Source of the DNA: Klebsiella pneumoniae
GTDB taxonomy: Bacteria; Pseudomonadota; Gammaproteobacteria; Enterobacterales; Enterobacteriaceae
Assembly (NCBI RefSeq): GCF_000742135.1
Contig: NZ_KN046818.1
Location: 682,841 to 746,840 of the forward strand
Length of the DNA: 64,000 bases
Reading direction: 5' to 3'
Below are positions 9,160-19,425 of the stretch, piece after piece. Under the pieces are notes generated by a model. The model had not been told where the DNA came from. It ran no database searches and worked only from the letters and a program-made list of their open reading frames with translations. The stretch's first letter is position 1. The number at the start of each line of letters is the position of its first letter. Position numbers and translations under genes: made by a program.

Positions 9160-10049
9160 TGATGAACCCAACTCTGATAACCCGACGCCGCCTGCTGATC
9201 GCGATGGCGCTCTCGCCGCTGCTGTGGCAGATGCGCGGCGCGCAGGCGGCCGACGTCGACCCGCAGCGCGTGGTCGCCCTGGAGTGGCTGCCCGCGGAGC
9301 TGCTGCTGGCGCTCGGCGTGACGCCCTATGGCGTGGCCGATATTCCCAACTATCGCTTGTGGGTGAACGAACCCGCGCTGCCCGACTCGGTGATCGATGT
9401 TGGTCTGCGTACCGAACCCAACCTTGAACTGCTGACGCAGATGAAACCGTCGTTTATCGTCTGGTCGGCGGGCTACGGCCCGTCGCCGGAGAAGCTGGCG
9501 CGTATCGCGCCCGGCCGCGGTTTCACCTTCAGCGACGGCAAACGGCCGCTGGCGATGGCCCAGCGTTCGCTACTGGAAATGGCCGATCTGCTGGGCAAAA
9601 CGCAGCAGGCGAAGCGCCATCTGGCGGAGTTCGACGCGCTGATGGAGAGCCTGCGTCCGCGTTTTGCCGGGCGCGGCGATCGTCCGCTGCTGATGATCTC
9701 TCTGCTCGATCCCCGCCACGTGCTGGTGTTTGGCGAAAACTGCCTGTTCCAGGAGGTGCTTGATCGCTTTGGTATTAAAAACGCCTGGCACGGCGAAGCG
9801 GCATTCTGGGGAAGCGTTAGCGTTGGCATCGACAGGCTGGCGGCATTTAACGAAGCCGATGTCATCTGTTTCGACCATGGCAATGAGCGAGATATGGCTC
9901 AACTGCTGGCGACGCCGCTATGGCAGGCGATGCCCTTCGTGCGCGCGGGCCGCTTCCAGCGCGTTCCGGCGGTTTGGTTCTACGGCGCGACGCTGTCAGC
10001 GATGCATTTTGCCCGCGTGCTGGCTGATGCCCAGGGGAGTCCGGCATGA
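9159..10049 (+). CDS. fhuD: Ferrichrome periplasmic binding protein FhuD
   Basis: FhuD binds ferric hydroxamates in the periplasm and delivers them to FhuB. It belongs to the helical-backbone class III binding proteins, like BtuF in this window. The N-terminus has a twin-arginine motif, TRRRLLIAMAL, and the signal ends near MRGAQAA, so export is likely by the Tat pathway as in E. coli. The conserved core includes EWLPAELLLALGV and VWSAGYGPSPE. Two tandem ATG (9159 and 9162) are possible; the first overlaps the fhuC stop. The stop overlaps the fhuB start by four bases. Confidence 0.96.
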   Translation: MMNPTLITRRRLLIAMALSPLLWQMRGAQAADVDPQRVVALEWLPAELLLALGVTPYGVADIPNYRLWVNEPALPDSVIDVGLRTEPNLELLTQMKPSFIVWSAGYGPSPEKLARIAPGRGFTFSDGKRPLAMAQRSLLEMADLLGKTQQAKRHLAEFDALMESLRPRFAGRGDRPLLMISLLDPRHVLVFGENCLFQEVLDRFGIKNAWHGEAAFWGSVSVGIDRLAAFNEADVICFDHGNERDMAQLLATPLWQAMPFVRAGRFQRVPAVWFYGATLSAMHFARVLADAQGSPA

Positions 10050-12028
10050 ATACGCGTCTCTCGCCGTTAGCTATTATCCTGCTGGCCGGGCTGCTGGGCG
10101 TCGCCTTCGCGCTGAGCATCGTCAACCTCAATGTCGCCTTGCCCTATGCGCAGTGGCGGCAGGCGCTGTGGCAGCCGGATGTCGATGATATTGCCCAAAT
10201 GCTGTTTCATTACAGTTTGTTACCGAGACTGGCTGTTGCGCTGCTGGTGGGCGCCGGGCTGGGACTGGTTGGTGTCCTGTTCCAGCAGGTGCTGCGTAAT
10301 CCGCTGGCGGAACCGACCACCCTTGGCGTCGCCACCGGTGCGCAGCTGGGGATAACGGTCACCACGTTATGGGCTATTCCCGGCGTGCTGGCGTCGCAAT
10401 TCGCCGCGCTGGCCGGGGCCTGTCTGGTGGGCGCGCTGGTGTTTGGCGTCTCGTGGGGCAAGCGCCTGTCGCCGGTAACGCTGATCCTGGCGGGGCTGGT
10501 GGTCAGCCTTTACTGTGGCGCGCTTAACCAGCTGATGGTGATTTTCCATCACGACCAGCTGCAAAGCATGTTCCTGTGGAGCACCGGGACGCTGACGCAG
10601 ACCGACTGGAGCGTGGCGCAGCGCCTGTGGCCGCAGCTGCTTGGCGGGGCAATACTCACCTTGCTGCTGCTGCGGCCGCTGACCCTGATGGGGCTCGATG
10701 ACGGGGTGGCGCGTAACCTCGGGCTGGCGCTGTCCCTGGCGCGCCTCGGCGCCCTGACGCTGGCGATCGTCATCAGCGCGTTGCTGGTGAACGCGGTAGG
10801 GATTATCGGCTTTATCGGCCTGTTCGCGCCGCTGCTGGCGAAAATGCTTGGCGCCCGTCGGCTGCTGGCGCGGCTGCTGCTGGCGGCGCTGATCGGCGCG
10901 CTGCTCCTGTGGCTTTCCGATCAGGTGATCCTCTGGCTGAGCCGGGTATGGCGGGAAGTCTCCACCGGCTCGGTCACCGCCCTGATTGGCGCGCCGCTGC
11001 TGCTGTGGCTGCTGCCGCGGTTGCGCAGCATCAGCGCCCCGGTGATGAACGGCGGCGATAATGTGCAGCCTGAGCGCTATCATGTGCAATGGTTTGTTCT
11101 CGCAGGCGTCGCGTTGCTGCTGCTGGCGGTGAGCGTGGCGCTGGCCTTTGGTCGCGATGCCCACGGCTGGCTGTGGGCCCACGGCGATCTGCTGGAGCAA
11201 CTGCTGCCCTGGCGCTGGCCGCGGGTGCTGTCGGCGCTGTTCGCCGGGGTCATGCTGGCGGTCGCCGGCTGTATTATCCAGCGCCTGACCGGCAACCCGA
11301 TGGCCAGCCCGGAAGTGCTGGGCATCAGCTCCGGCGCGGCTTTTGGCGTGGTGCTGATGCTGTTCTTCGTGCCTGGCGACGCCTTTGGCTGGCTGCTGCC
11401 GGCCGGCAGCCTTGGCGCGGCGGCCACCTTGCTGATCATTATGCTCGCCGCCGGGCGCGGCGGCTTCTCGCCGCATCGGATGCTGCTGGCGGGGATGGCG
11501 CTGAGCACCGCCTTCACTATGCTGCTGATGATGCTGCAGGCCAGCGGCGATCCGCGTATGGCGCAGATCCTGACGTGGATCTCGGGGTCGACATATAGCG
11601 CGACGCCGGAGAGGGTGGTGCGTAGCGGCGCGGTAATGCTGGCGCTGCTGGCGCTGGCGCCGCTCTGTCGTCGCTGGTTAACCATCCTGCCGCTGGGCGG
11701 GGAGGCGGCGCGAGCGGTGGGCATGGCGCTGACGTCATCGCGGATTGTTCTGCTGCTGCTGGCGGCCTGCCTGACGGCGGCGGCGACGCTGACCATCGGC
11801 CCGCTGAGCTTTGTCGGGCTGATGGCGCCGCATATCGCGCGGATGATGGGCTTCCGGCGAACCCTACCGCATATGGTGATTTCAGGGCTGACTGGCGGGC
11901 TGCTGCTGGTCTTCGCCGACTGGTGCGGACGGATGATGATGTTCCCGTATCAGATCCCGGCGGGGCTACTGTCGACCTTTATCGGCGCGCCTTACTTTAT
12001 TTATTTGCTGAGAAAGCAGAGTCGCTAA
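10046..12028 (+). CDS. fhuB: Ferrichrome ABC transporter permease FhuB (fused double permease)
   Basis: The protein is the inner-membrane channel for ferric hydroxamates. At 660 residues it is twice the usual FecCD/BtuC-type permease because two homologous halves are fused. Each half has about ten membrane segments and a cytoplasmic loop that contacts FhuC: LRNPLAEPTTLGVATGAQ in the first half, TGNPMASPEVLGISSGA in the second. The start ATG overlaps the fhuD stop (ATGA). No terminator with a T-run follows; REP-like palindromes fill the gap to the convergent hemL. Confidence 0.97.
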   Translation: MNTRLSPLAIILLAGLLGVAFALSIVNLNVALPYAQWRQALWQPDVDDIAQMLFHYSLLPRLAVALLVGAGLGLVGVLFQQVLRNPLAEPTTLGVATGAQLGITVTTLWAIPGVLASQFAALAGACLVGALVFGVSWGKRLSPVTLILAGLVVSLYCGALNQLMVIFHHDQLQSMFLWSTGTLTQTDWSVAQRLWPQLLGGAILTLLLLRPLTLMGLDDGVARNLGLALSLARLGALTLAIVISALLVNAVGIIGFIGLFAPLLAKMLGARRLLARLLLAALIGALLLWLSDQVILWLSRVWREVSTGSVTALIGAPLLLWLLPRLRSISAPVMNGGDNVQPERYHVQWFVLAGVALLLLAVSVALAFGRDAHGWLWAHGDLLEQLLPWRWPRVLSALFAGVMLAVAGCIIQRLTGNPMASPEVLGISSGAAFGVVLMLFFVPGDAFGWLLPAGSLGAAATLLIIMLAAGRGGFSPHRMLLAGMALSTAFTMLLMMLQASGDPRMAQILTWISGSTYSATPERVVRSGAVMLALLALAPLCRRWLTILPLGGEAARAVGMALTSSRIVLLLLAACLTAAATLTIGPLSFVGLMAPHIARMMGFRRTLPHMVISGLTGGLLLVFADWCGRMMMFPYQIPAGLLSTFIGAPYFIYLLRKQSR

Positions 12029-12047
12029 CGGTCCTGGATGGCTTCAA

Positions 12048-12138
12048 CATCCCCGGTGGCGCTATCGCTTACCGGGGCTACAGCGCTGTGCGATTTGGTA
12101 GCCCGGATAAGGCGCAATGCGCCTCCTCCGGGAAAATC
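12048..12138. repeat. REP-like palindromes between fhuB and hemL
   Basis: Two REP-type units lie in the convergent gap: CCCCGGTGGCGCTATCGC with TTACCGGGGCTAC (about 12050-12080) and GTAGCCCGGATAAGGCGC with GCGCCTCCTCCGGG (about 12099-12133). They resemble the pulA-pulB pair. In convergent gaps such elements often stabilise 3' ends. Confidence 0.7.
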
Positions 12139-12164
12139 CCTGCGCCACCAGGCATTCAAGCACC

Positions 12165-13445
12165 TTACAGCTTGGCAAATACCCGACGCGCGGCGTCGAT
12201 GGTGTTGTCGATATCTTCTTCGCTGTGGGCCACGGACATAAAGCCGGCCTCAAACGCTGACGGCGCCAGGTACACGCCTTCCTCCAGCATCAGATGGAAG
12301 AAGCGCTTGAAGCGTTCAACGTCGCACTTCACCACGTCCTGATAGCAGGTGACGGTTTCGGCATCGGTAAAGAAGATGCCGAACATGCCGCCGACGTTAT
12401 TGACCACCAGCGGGATCCCGGCGTCACGTGCCGCATCCAGCAGGCCTTGCGCCAGCTGGTTAGTCAGTTCAGTCAGGGTTTCATGGACCCCCGGCTGCGC
12501 CACTTCGTTCAGGCAGGCGAAGCCAGCCGCCATGGCGATCGGGTTGCCGGAGAGGGTGCCCGCCTGATAGACCGGACCGGTGGGAGCCAGGGCATCCATC
12601 ACCTCACGGCGGCCGCCGAAGGCGCCTACCGGCATCCCGCCGCCGATGATTTTCCCCAGACAGGTCAGATCCGGCTCCACGCCGTAGTAAGCCTGAGCGC
12701 CTGCCAGCGCCACGCGGAAGCCGGTCATCACTTCGTCGATAATCAGCAGGGCGCCAAATTCGTCGCACAGGGCGCGCAGGCCCGGCAGGAATTCCGGCTG
12801 CGGCGGAATGCAGTTCATATTTCCGGCCACCGGCTCGACGATGATGCAGGCGATCTCCTGCGGATACTGCTCGAACGCCGCGCGCACCGAGGCGAGGTCG
12901 TTATAAGTGCAGGTCAGGGTATGTTTGGCGAAATCGGCCGGGACGCCCGGCGAGTTCGGCTGGCCGAGGGTCAACGCGCCGGAACCGGCTTTCACCAGCA
13001 GGCAGTCGGCATGGCCGTGGTAGCAGCCTTCGAACTTAATGATTTTGTCGCGTCCGGTGAAGCCGCGCGCCAGGCGAATGGCGCTCATGGTGGCTTCGGT
13101 ACCGGAGTTCACCATCCGCACCATATCCATGGTCGGCACCAGCTCGGTCACCAGGGCCGCCATTTTCACTTCCATTTCGGTCGGCGCGCCAAAGCTCAGG
13201 CCGCGGGATGCCGCCTCGATCACCGCATTGCGAATAGCCGGGTGGTTGTGGCCCAGCACCATCGGACCCCAGGAACCGACATAATCGATATAGGCTTTCC
13301 CATCCACGTCATAGAGGTAAGCGCCATCCGCGCGTTCGATAAACAGCGGTGTGCCGCCGACGCCGGTGAAAGCGCGCACCGGCGAGTTAACGCCGCCGGG
13401 GATCAGTTCGCGCGCAGCGTGGTACAGATTTTCAGATTTGCTCAT
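12165..13445 (-). CDS. hemL: Glutamate-1-semialdehyde 2,1-aminomutase HemL
   Basis: HemL converts glutamate-1-semialdehyde to 5-aminolevulinate, the committed tetrapyrrole precursor in bacteria using the C5 pathway. It is a cytoplasmic PLP enzyme of the class III aminotransferase fold. Visible motifs are the N-terminal [23 protein letters not shown], the PLP-phosphate segment YHGHAD, the aspartate motif [10 protein letters not shown], and the PLP lysine in [14 protein letters not shown]. The length of 426 residues equals E. coli HemL. It is convergent with fhuB and divergent from clcA. Confidence 0.98.
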   Translation of the reverse strand: MSKSENLYHAARELIPGGVNSPVRAFTGVGGTPLFIERADGAYLYDVDGKAYIDYVGSWGPMVLGHNHPAIRNAVIEAASRGLSFGAPTEMEVKMAALVTELVPTMDMVRMVNSGTEATMSAIRLARGFTGRDKIIKFEGCYHGHADCLLVKAGSGALTLGQPNSPGVPADFAKHTLTCTYNDLASVRAAFEQYPQEIACIIVEPVAGNMNCIPPQPEFLPGLRALCDEFGALLIIDEVMTGFRVALAGAQAYYGVEPDLTCLGKIIGGGMPVGAFGGRREVMDALAPTGPVYQAGTLSGNPIAMAAGFACLNEVAQPGVHETLTELTNQLAQGLLDAARDAGIPLVVNNVGGMFGIFFTDAETVTCYQDVVKCDVERFKRFFHLMLEEGVYLAPSAFEAGFMSVAHSEEDIDNTIDAARRVFAKL

Positions 13446-13625
13446 GGCCAGGGTCCTGGTTCGTGAAAAATGTTTTATCGGCTATTCTAAGTTATTCCAG
13501 GATGGTTATGAAAGTTTTGCCCAATTGAAACAATGTGCCGCAAGGGCATTTTTTTGACGACGCAGCGCGCCGGGACGGCTAAAATGCCGCTCTCTTCATT
13601 TGTATTACCAATAATTGATAACGGC

Positions 13626-15044
13626 ATGAAAGCAGAAACTCCCTCTTTTGAAGCACATCAGTTTGTGCGGGTGCGTCGCGGCGATGCGGTGCGCCGTCTG
13701 ATTCAACGCGATAAAACGCCGCTGGCGGTGCTGTTTATGGCGGCAGTGGTCGGCACGCTGGCGGGGCTGGTGGGCGTCGCCTTTGAAAAGAGCGTGAACT
13801 GGGTGCAGAACCAGCGGATCGGCGCGCTGGCGCAGGTGGCGGACCACTGGTATCTGGTCTGGCCGCTGGCGTTTATCCTGTCGGCGCTGCTGGCGATGGT
13901 CGGCTATTTTCTGGTGCGTCGCTTTGCGCCGGAGGCCGGCGGCTCCGGGATTCCGGAAATTGAGGGCGCGCTGGAGGAGCTGCGGCCGGTGCGCTGGTGG
14001 CGCGTGCTGCCGGTGAAATTCGTTGGCGGCATGGGGACCCTTGGCGCCGGGATGGTGCTGGGTCGTGAAGGACCGATGGTACAGCTTGGCGGCAACATTG
14101 GGCGCATGGTGCTGGACGTTTTCCGCATGCGCAGTCCGGAAGCGCGGCATACGCTGTTGGCGACCGGTGCGGCGTCGGGGCTTTCGGCGGCCTTTAATGC
14201 GCCGCTGGCCGGTATTCTGTTTATCATCGAAGAGATGCGCCCGCAGTTCCGCTACAATCTGATCTCCATTAAAGCGGTGTTTACCGGCGTGATCATGTCG
14301 AGCATTGTGTTTCGCATTTTCAACGGCGAAGCGGCGATCATTGAGGTGGGTAAACTAAGCAACGTCCCGGTAAATACCCTATGGCTGTATCTGGTGCTGG
14401 GCATGCTGTTTGGCTGCTTTGGCCCGCTGTTTAATTTTCTGGTGCTGCGCACTCAGGATCTGTTCCAGCGCATCCACGGCGGCAACATCAAAAAATGGGT
14501 GTTTATTGGCGGATTAATCGGCGGGCTCTGCGGTCTGCTGGGGCTGATGCAGCCCTCCGCGGTGGGCGGTGGCTTTAACTTGATCCCTATCGCCGCTGCC
14601 GGTAACTTCTCCGTCGGACTGCTGCTGTTTATCTTTATTGCCCGCGTGGTGACCACGCTGATCTGCTTCTCTTCCGGCGCGCCAGGGGGGATTTTCGCGC
14701 CTATGTTGGCGCTCGGCACGCTGCTGGGCACGGCGTTCGGCATGGCGGCTATTCCGCTGTTTCCGGCCTACCATCTCGATGCCGGCACCTTCGCGATTGC
14801 CGGTATGGGAGCGCTGCTCGCCGCCTCGGTGCGTGCGCCGCTGACCGGGATCGTGCTGGTGCTGGAGATGACCGATAACTATCAGCTCATTTTGCCAATG
14901 ATTATTACCTGCCTTGGCGCAACACTACTGGCGCAATTCCTCGGCGGTAAGCCTTTGTATTCGACCATTCTGCAGCGTACTCTGGCGAAGCAGGAAGCCG
15001 AGCAGGCGGCAAAAGCGCAGCAGGCTCCCCGGGAGAATACTTGA
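13626..15044 (+). CDS. clcA: H+/Cl- exchange transporter ClcA
   Basis: ClcA exchanges two chloride ions for one proton across the inner membrane and helps survival in extreme acid. It has about 18 helices and carries the CLC selectivity motifs [20 protein letters not shown] (gating Glu), the proton Glu in [22 protein letters not shown], and the C-terminal Tyr in GGKPLYS. The ATG at 13626 gives MKAETPSF and 472 residues, close to the E. coli protein of 473. A longer frame upstream lacks similarity to the family. Confidence 0.96.
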   Translation: MKAETPSFEAHQFVRVRRGDAVRRLIQRDKTPLAVLFMAAVVGTLAGLVGVAFEKSVNWVQNQRIGALAQVADHWYLVWPLAFILSALLAMVGYFLVRRFAPEAGGSGIPEIEGALEELRPVRWWRVLPVKFVGGMGTLGAGMVLGREGPMVQLGGNIGRMVLDVFRMRSPEARHTLLATGAASGLSAAFNAPLAGILFIIEEMRPQFRYNLISIKAVFTGVIMSSIVFRIFNGEAAIIEVGKLSNVPVNTLWLYLVLGMLFGCFGPLFNFLVLRTQDLFQRIHGGNIKKWVFIGGLIGGLCGLLGLMQPSAVGGGFNLIPIAAAGNFSVGLLLFIFIARVVTTLICFSSGAPGGIFAPMLALGTLLGTAFGMAAIPLFPAYHLDAGTFAIAGMGALLAASVRAPLTGIVLVLEMTDNYQLILPMIITCLGATLLAQFLGGKPLYSTILQRTLAKQEAEQAAKAQQAPRENT

Positions 15045-15081
15045 ACGATTTACCAGGGTATTAGATAATGGCTCAAAAGGT

Positions 15082-15100
15082 CCGGTTATTCTTTAACCGG
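15082..15100 (+). other. Hairpin in the clcA-erpA gap
   Basis: A 7-bp perfect inverted repeat (CCGGTTA and TAACCGG around a TTCTT loop) lies 26 bp before the erpA start. It has no T-run. It may mark the end of clcA mRNA or be a leader structure of erpA. Confidence 0.4.
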
Positions 15101-15125
15101 CCGGAAGTATCAATGGGAGCAGAAA

Positions 15126-15470
15126 ATGAGTGATGACGTAGCGTTGCCGCTGGAGTTTACCGAAGCCGCAGCCAATAAAGTAAAACACCTGATTGCGGAT
15201 GAAGATAATCCGAACCTGAAACTGCGCGTGTATATCACCGGCGGCGGTTGCAGCGGTTTCCAGTATGGCTTCACCTTTGACGATCAGGTGAACGAAGGGG
15301 ATATGACCATTGAGAAACAGGGCGTCGGCCTGGTGGTTGACCCGATGAGCCTGCAGTATCTGGTCGGCGGCTCGGTCGACTATACCGAAGGGCTGGAAGG
15401 TTCGCGCTTTATCGTGACCAATCCGAACGCGAAAAGCACCTGCGGCTGCGGCTCCTCGTTCAGCGTTTAA
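15126..15470 (+). CDS. erpA: Iron-sulfur cluster insertion protein ErpA
   Basis: ErpA is an A-type carrier that hands [4Fe-4S] clusters to apoproteins, including the isoprenoid enzymes IspG and IspH in E. coli. The 114-residue protein has the three conserved ligand cysteines: C42 in [11 protein letters not shown], and C106 and C108 in [15 protein letters not shown] upstream of the ATG is a good ribosome binding site. A symmetrical terminator separates it from the convergent yadS. Confidence 0.98.
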   Translation: MSDDVALPLEFTEAAANKVKHLIADEDNPNLKLRVYITGGGCSGFQYGFTFDDQVNEGDMTIEKQGVGLVVDPMSLQYLVGGSVDYTEGLEGSRFIVTNPNAKSTCGCGSSFSV

Positions 15471-15506
15471 AGCGAGTTCTCCCCCAGCGGGAGGGAGCAA
15501 ACCCTA

Positions 15507-15535
15507 AAAACGGTAACCTTAAGGTTACCGTTTTG
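15507..15535. terminator. Bidirectional terminator between erpA and yadS
   Basis: A perfect 10-bp palindrome (CGGTAACCTT followed by AAGGTTACCG) is flanked by A-run on the left and T-run on the right, so it can end both convergent transcripts. Confidence 0.9.
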
Positions 15536-15541
15536 CTTTTA

Positions 15542-16165
15542 TTACCGACCGTTATCGTCCAGGGCAAACGTCGGCAGCTTCAGATGCCAGCGAATAGCCG
15601 CCAGACGAATTACCAGGGTGACCACCATCCCCATCATTGCCGAATTCTCCAGCGGGAGATGAAAGGTGTCGTGTGCCGTGGCGTGGACAATACCGCCGAC
15701 GATACAGGCGGTGGCGTAGATTTCGGTACGCAGAATCATAGGAATTTCCCGCGCCAGCACGTCGCGAATAATCCCGCCGCCGACGCCGGTCACCACCCCC
15801 ATGCACACCGCGACCAGCGGGCCGCTGCCAGCGAGAAAAGCTTTATTGACGCCAATGCCGACAAACACCGCCAGACCGACGGCATCAAGAACGGGCAGGA
15901 TCCATTTCGGCAGCCGGCGAGGCTGGCGGACCAGCAGGATGGTCAGCATGCTGGTGACCATCGCCACCACCAGATCGGTGGGATCTTTGACCCAGAATAC
16001 CGGGCCATTCGCCAGCGCCATGTCGCGGATGGTCCCGCCGCCTACCGCCGTCACTACCCCTAACACCAGCACGCCGAATGGGTCCATACGCAGTTTTCCG
16101 GCCAGCAGTACGCCGGAGATCGCGAAGACAGCTGTGCCAATAATATCCAGCCAATAGACAAGCAT
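15542..16165 (-). CDS. yadS: TRIC/UPF0126 family membrane protein YadS
   Basis: This is an inner-membrane protein of 207 residues with about seven hydrophobic segments and the internal duplication typical of the family. Each repeat carries a glycine motif followed by RD: AVGGGTIRDMAL and GVGGGIIRDVLA. The family is related in fold to eukaryotic trimeric intracellular cation channels; the physiological substrate of YadS is not settled. It ends at the bidirectional terminator and is upstream-adjacent to btuF on the same strand. Confidence 0.93.
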   Translation of the reverse strand: MLVYWLDIIGTAVFAISGVLLAGKLRMDPFGVLVLGVVTAVGGGTIRDMALANGPVFWVKDPTDLVVAMVTSMLTILLVRQPRRLPKWILPVLDAVGLAVFVGIGVNKAFLAGSGPLVAVCMGVVTGVGGGIIRDVLAREIPMILRTEIYATACIVGGIVHATAHDTFHLPLENSAMMGMVVTLVIRLAAIRWHLKLPTFALDDNGR

Positions 16166-16201
16166 CGTTGATTCCCACTGAACATCCGGTGTGCCGGATG
16201 A

Positions 16202-17002
16202 TTATTTTACCTGGTCAAGCGCCGCACAAAGTTGTTTGGCGGCGAGGATAATACGTGGGCCGGCGCGTTCAAACCAGTCGCTGTGTAACGCAATCAACGA
16301 AATGGTGAGCTGATGTTGCCAAAAGCGCTGCGCTTCGGCAATGCGGCTGGCATCCCCGGTGACCACGATCGCCTGCGGCTGGCGGGCCAGCACCTGTTCG
16401 CGGCTCACCTGCGGCCAGGGAACGCGGCTGGTGGCGAAGATATTCTCGCCGCCGCAAAGCCTTAGCACCTGATCCTGAATCGAACCGGGGCCGCTGGTGA
16501 ACAGCGGTACGGAGCCGAACTGCAGGAAGACGCGTTTCTTCGGCGCGTTGGCATAGCGCGCTTTCAACGCATCGTATTCCTGCTGCATCGCCTGCGCCGC
16601 CTGCTGTGCTTTTTCCGGCTGCGGGCTCCACTGCGCCAGCTCACGCAGGGTAGCGATGATCTCTTCTATGGTCGAGGTCTGTACCCACAGGACGTGAATA
16701 CCCAGAGACTGCAGCTGGTTAACCTGGCGTTCGGCATTGCCCCCGCGCCAGGCCAGCACCACGTCTGGCTTGAGCGCCACGATGCGTTCCAGGTTCATTC
16801 CCTGCCAGCTGGCAACCTGTTCGATCGTTTTGGCCTGCGAAGGATAATCGGAATAGCTGCTGACGCCGACCGGCGTGATCCCGGCGGCAAAGGCCAGTTC
16901 GGTATTGGCGGGGGAGAGGGTGATCACCCGCGGCGCGGCCAGAAGCCACGCCGGGGCGAGTAACAGCAGCGCGGCAAGCGCGAAGGATAGCGACTTAGCC
17001 AC
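16202..17002 (-). CDS. btuF: Vitamin B12 periplasmic binding protein BtuF
   Basis: BtuF captures cobalamin in the periplasm for the BtuCD importer, whose genes are not in this window. A signal peptide ([19 protein letters not shown], cleavage near LLAAP) precedes a class III binding-protein fold of two lobes joined by a helix. Recognisable parts are [37 protein letters not shown] and the C-terminal lobe around [12 protein letters not shown]. The length of 266 equals E. coli BtuF. Its start overlaps the end of mtn by eight bases, so the two are cotranscribed. Confidence 0.97.
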   Translation of the reverse strand: MAKSLSFALAALLLLAPAWLLAAPRVITLSPANTELAFAAGITPVGVSSYSDYPSQAKTIEQVASWQGMNLERIVALKPDVVLAWRGGNAERQVNQLQSLGIHVLWVQTSTIEEIIATLRELAQWSPQPEKAQQAAQAMQQEYDALKARYANAPKKRVFLQFGSVPLFTSGPGSIQDQVLRLCGGENIFATSRVPWPQVSREQVLARQPQAIVVTGDASRIAEAQRFWQHQLTISLIALHSDWFERAGPRIILAAKQLCAALDQVK

Positions 17003-17693
17003 GTGCCAGGTTCTGTACCAGATTCTCCACCATCAGGGTGGACTGTCTGGCGGCGACCGCAAGGAACTCCTCAAAGCTGAGGTGGGACTGCTGGTCGGCC
17101 ACGTCGGAGATAGCGCGAACCACCACGAAGGGAACCTTAAAGTTATGGCAGACGTGGGCGATGGCGGTCGCTTCCATTTCCACGGCGATCGCCTGCGGGA
17201 AATTATGGCGGATCTTCGCCAGACCGACAGAGCCGTTAATGAAGGCATCCCCGCTAACGATGAGGCCGCGAACGGCGTTGAGATCTAACGCTTTAATGCA
17301 GCTCTCTGCGGCGGCCACCAGTTTTTCATCCGCCTTAAAACCCGCCGGGCAGCCAGGGAGCTGGCCGTATTCATAGCCGAAGGCGGTGACGTCGGCGTCG
17401 TGGTAGCGCGCTTCATCGGAGACGACGATATCGCCGACCTTCAGCGTCGACGCCAGGCCGCCGGCAGAACCGGTATTAATGATCACGTCAGGCTGGCAGC
17501 GCTCCAGCAGCAGGGTCGCGCCCATCGCCGCCGCTACTTTTCCGATACCAGACTTCAGCAGAGCGACGTCAACGCCGTGAAGTTGGCCGGTATAGATTTC
17601 GCTTCCGCCAATGGTGATGGTCTGGCGGTTTTCGATTTTGTCGCGCAGAAGGGTAACTTCTTCTTCCATAGCGCCAATAATGCCAATTTTCAT
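16995..17693 (-). CDS. mtn: 5'-methylthioadenosine/S-adenosylhomocysteine nucleosidase
   Basis: The enzyme splits adenine from methylthioadenosine, S-adenosylhomocysteine and 5'-deoxyadenosine, which recycles methionine and clears inhibitory SAM products; the SAH route leads on to LuxS and AI-2. The 232-residue protein begins [13 protein letters not shown] with the acid/base-region Glu, and has the nucleoside phosphorylase-like core NTGSAGGLA and [12 protein letters not shown], followed by AISDVAD with the catalytic Asp. It heads the mtn-btuF unit, divergent from dgt across about 80 bp. Confidence 0.98.
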   Translation of the reverse strand: MKIGIIGAMEEEVTLLRDKIENRQTITIGGSEIYTGQLHGVDVALLKSGIGKVAAAMGATLLLERCQPDVIINTGSAGGLASTLKVGDIVVSDEARYHDADVTAFGYEYGQLPGCPAGFKADEKLVAAAESCIKALDLNAVRGLIVSGDAFINGSVGLAKIRHNFPQAIAVEMEATAIAHVCHNFKVPFVVVRAISDVADQQSHLSFEEFLAVAARQSTLMVENLVQNLARG

Positions 17694-17776
17694 AGATTTA
17701 CTCGCGATGTGTCAGGTTTAGTTGCATAGTCTATCATGCGCTTAAGGGGAAGCGTATTGCTCGCGCGGGAGAGGCT

Positions 17777-19291
17777 ATGGCAAAGATTGATTTTCGCAAC
17801 AAGATAAACTGGCGTCGACGCTTCCGTTCGCCGCCGCGGGTGGAGACGGAGCGCGACATCCTGCGGATCTTTGAAAGCGATCGGGGACGGATCGTCAACT
17901 CGCCGGCAATCCGCCGCCTGCAGCAAAAAACTCAGGTCTTCCCGCTCGAGCGCAACGCGGCGGTGCGCACTCGCCTGACCCACTCGCTGGAGGTGCAGCA
18001 GGTGGGGCGCTATATCGCCAAAGAGGTGCTGAGCCGGCTGAAAGAGCTGAGGCTGCTGGAAGAGTATGGCCTGGAAGAGCTGACCGGGCCATTCGAGAGC
18101 GTGGTGGAGATGGCCTGCCTGATGCACGATATCGGCAATCCCCCGTTTGGCCATTTTGGCGAAGCGGCGATTAACGACTGGTTCCGTCAGCGCCTGGCGC
18201 CCGGCGATGCGCTCGGGCAGCCGCTGACCGACGATCGCTGCGAAGTGCAGGCCTTACGCCTGCATGACGGAGAGACATCGCTTAATGCGCTGCGCCGTAA
18301 AGTGCGCCAGGATCTCTGCAGCTTTGAGGGCAACGCGCAGGGCATTCGTCTGGTCCATACGCTAATGCGTATGAACCTGACCTGGGCGCAGGTGGGATGT
18401 ATCCTGAAATATACTCGTCCGGCGTGGTGGTCTGAGGAGACGCCGGCCAGCCACAGTTATTTAATGAAGAAACCTGGCTATTATTTAGCCGAAGAAGAGT
18501 ATGTCGCGCGTTTGCGTAAAGAACTGGATCTCGCGCCTTACAATCGGTTTCCATTAACCTGGATTATGGAGGCTGCGGATGACATCTCATATTGCGTCGC
18601 GGATCTCGAGGACGCGGTGGAAAAACGTATTTTTAGCGCAGAACAGCTCTATCAGCATCTTTACGACGCCTGGGGCAGTCATGAAAAAGGCTCGTTATTT
18701 TCGCAGGTAGTAGAAAATGCCTGGGAGAAATCGCGAGCCAATTATCTGAAGCAGAGCGCGGAAGATCAGTTTTTTATGTATTTGCGGGTGAATACGCTGA
18801 ATAAGCTGGTGCCCTACGCGGCGCGCCGATTTATTGACAACCTACCGGCAATCTTCACAGGGGACTTTAATCATGCGTTGCTGGAGGACGACAGCGATTG
18901 CAGTCAGCTACTGGAGCTCTATAAAAATGTGGCGATGAAACAGGTCTTTAGCCATCCGGATGTTGAGCAGCTGGAATTGCAGGGCTACCGGGTGATCAGC
19001 GGCCTGTTGGATATCTATCAGCCGCTGCTGAAATTATCGCTGGAGGATTTCAGCGAATTAGTAGCGCAGGAGCGGGTACGACGTTTACCCATTGCCTCCC
19101 GGCTGTATCAGAAACTTTCGACCCGTCACCGGCTGGCCTATGTTGAAGCGGTAAATAAACTGGCGCGTACGGCGCCCGAATTTGCGCTGATGGAATACTA
19201 TTATCGCTGCCGTCTGATTCAGGACTATATCAGCGGGATGACGGATTTGTATGCGTGGGATGAATATCGGCGTCTCATGGCGGTGGAATAG
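17777..19291 (+). CDS. dgt: dGTP triphosphohydrolase Dgt
   Basis: Dgt cleaves dGTP to deoxyguanosine and tripolyphosphate, setting dGTP levels. It is an HD-domain protein; the metal motif is visible as the HD pair in [18 protein letters not shown] and the upstream His in [14 protein letters not shown]. Its 504 residues match E. coli Dgt (505). Central conserved text includes [12 protein letters not shown] and [19 protein letters not shown]. It stands alone between the divergent mtn and the degP promoter. Confidence 0.97.
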   Translation: MAKIDFRNKINWRRRFRSPPRVETERDILRIFESDRGRIVNSPAIRRLQQKTQVFPLERNAAVRTRLTHSLEVQQVGRYIAKEVLSRLKELRLLEEYGLEELTGPFESVVEMACLMHDIGNPPFGHFGEAAINDWFRQRLAPGDALGQPLTDDRCEVQALRLHDGETSLNALRRKVRQDLCSFEGNAQGIRLVHTLMRMNLTWAQVGCILKYTRPAWWSEETPASHSYLMKKPGYYLAEEEYVARLRKELDLAPYNRFPLTWIMEAADDISYCVADLEDAVEKRIFSAEQLYQHLYDAWGSHEKGSLFSQVVENAWEKSRANYLKQSAEDQFFMYLRVNTLNKLVPYAARRFIDNLPAIFTGDFNHALLEDDSDCSQLLELYKNVAMKQVFSHPDVEQLELQGYRVISGLLDIYQPLLKLSLEDFSELVAQERVRRLPIASRLYQKLSTRHRLAYVEAVNKLARTAPEFALMEYYYRCRLIQDYISGMTDLYAWDEYRRLMAVE

Positions 19292-19302
19292 GCTGGAGTT
19301 TT

Positions 19303-19376
19303 GTAAAGATGGACAATAAATTTTTACTTTTTCCAGAAACTTAATTCCGGAACTTAGCGTTATAAAATGACTCTGA
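19303..19376 (+). promoter_or_regulatory. Sigma-E promoter of degP with possible CpxR site
   Basis: The sigma-E -35 GGAACTT (19349-19355) and -10 TCTGA (19372-19376) are separated by exactly 16 bp, as in the known E. coli degP promoter. About 45 bp upstream, GTAAA (19303-19307) followed by ACAATAAA could be a CpxR box, in line with the dual control of degP by sigma-E and Cpx. The promoter elements are clear; the CpxR site is a weaker guess. Confidence 0.88.
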
Positions 19377-19425
19377 TAGTCACGTACACAGCAACTTTCG
19401 TTACCTGATATTGAGATTGAAACTG

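Noticed and set aside
10367-11476. Gln/Arg-rich open frame opposite fhuB
   Set aside because: The Gln and Arg come from reading Leu and Ala codons of a membrane protein backwards; no real domain.
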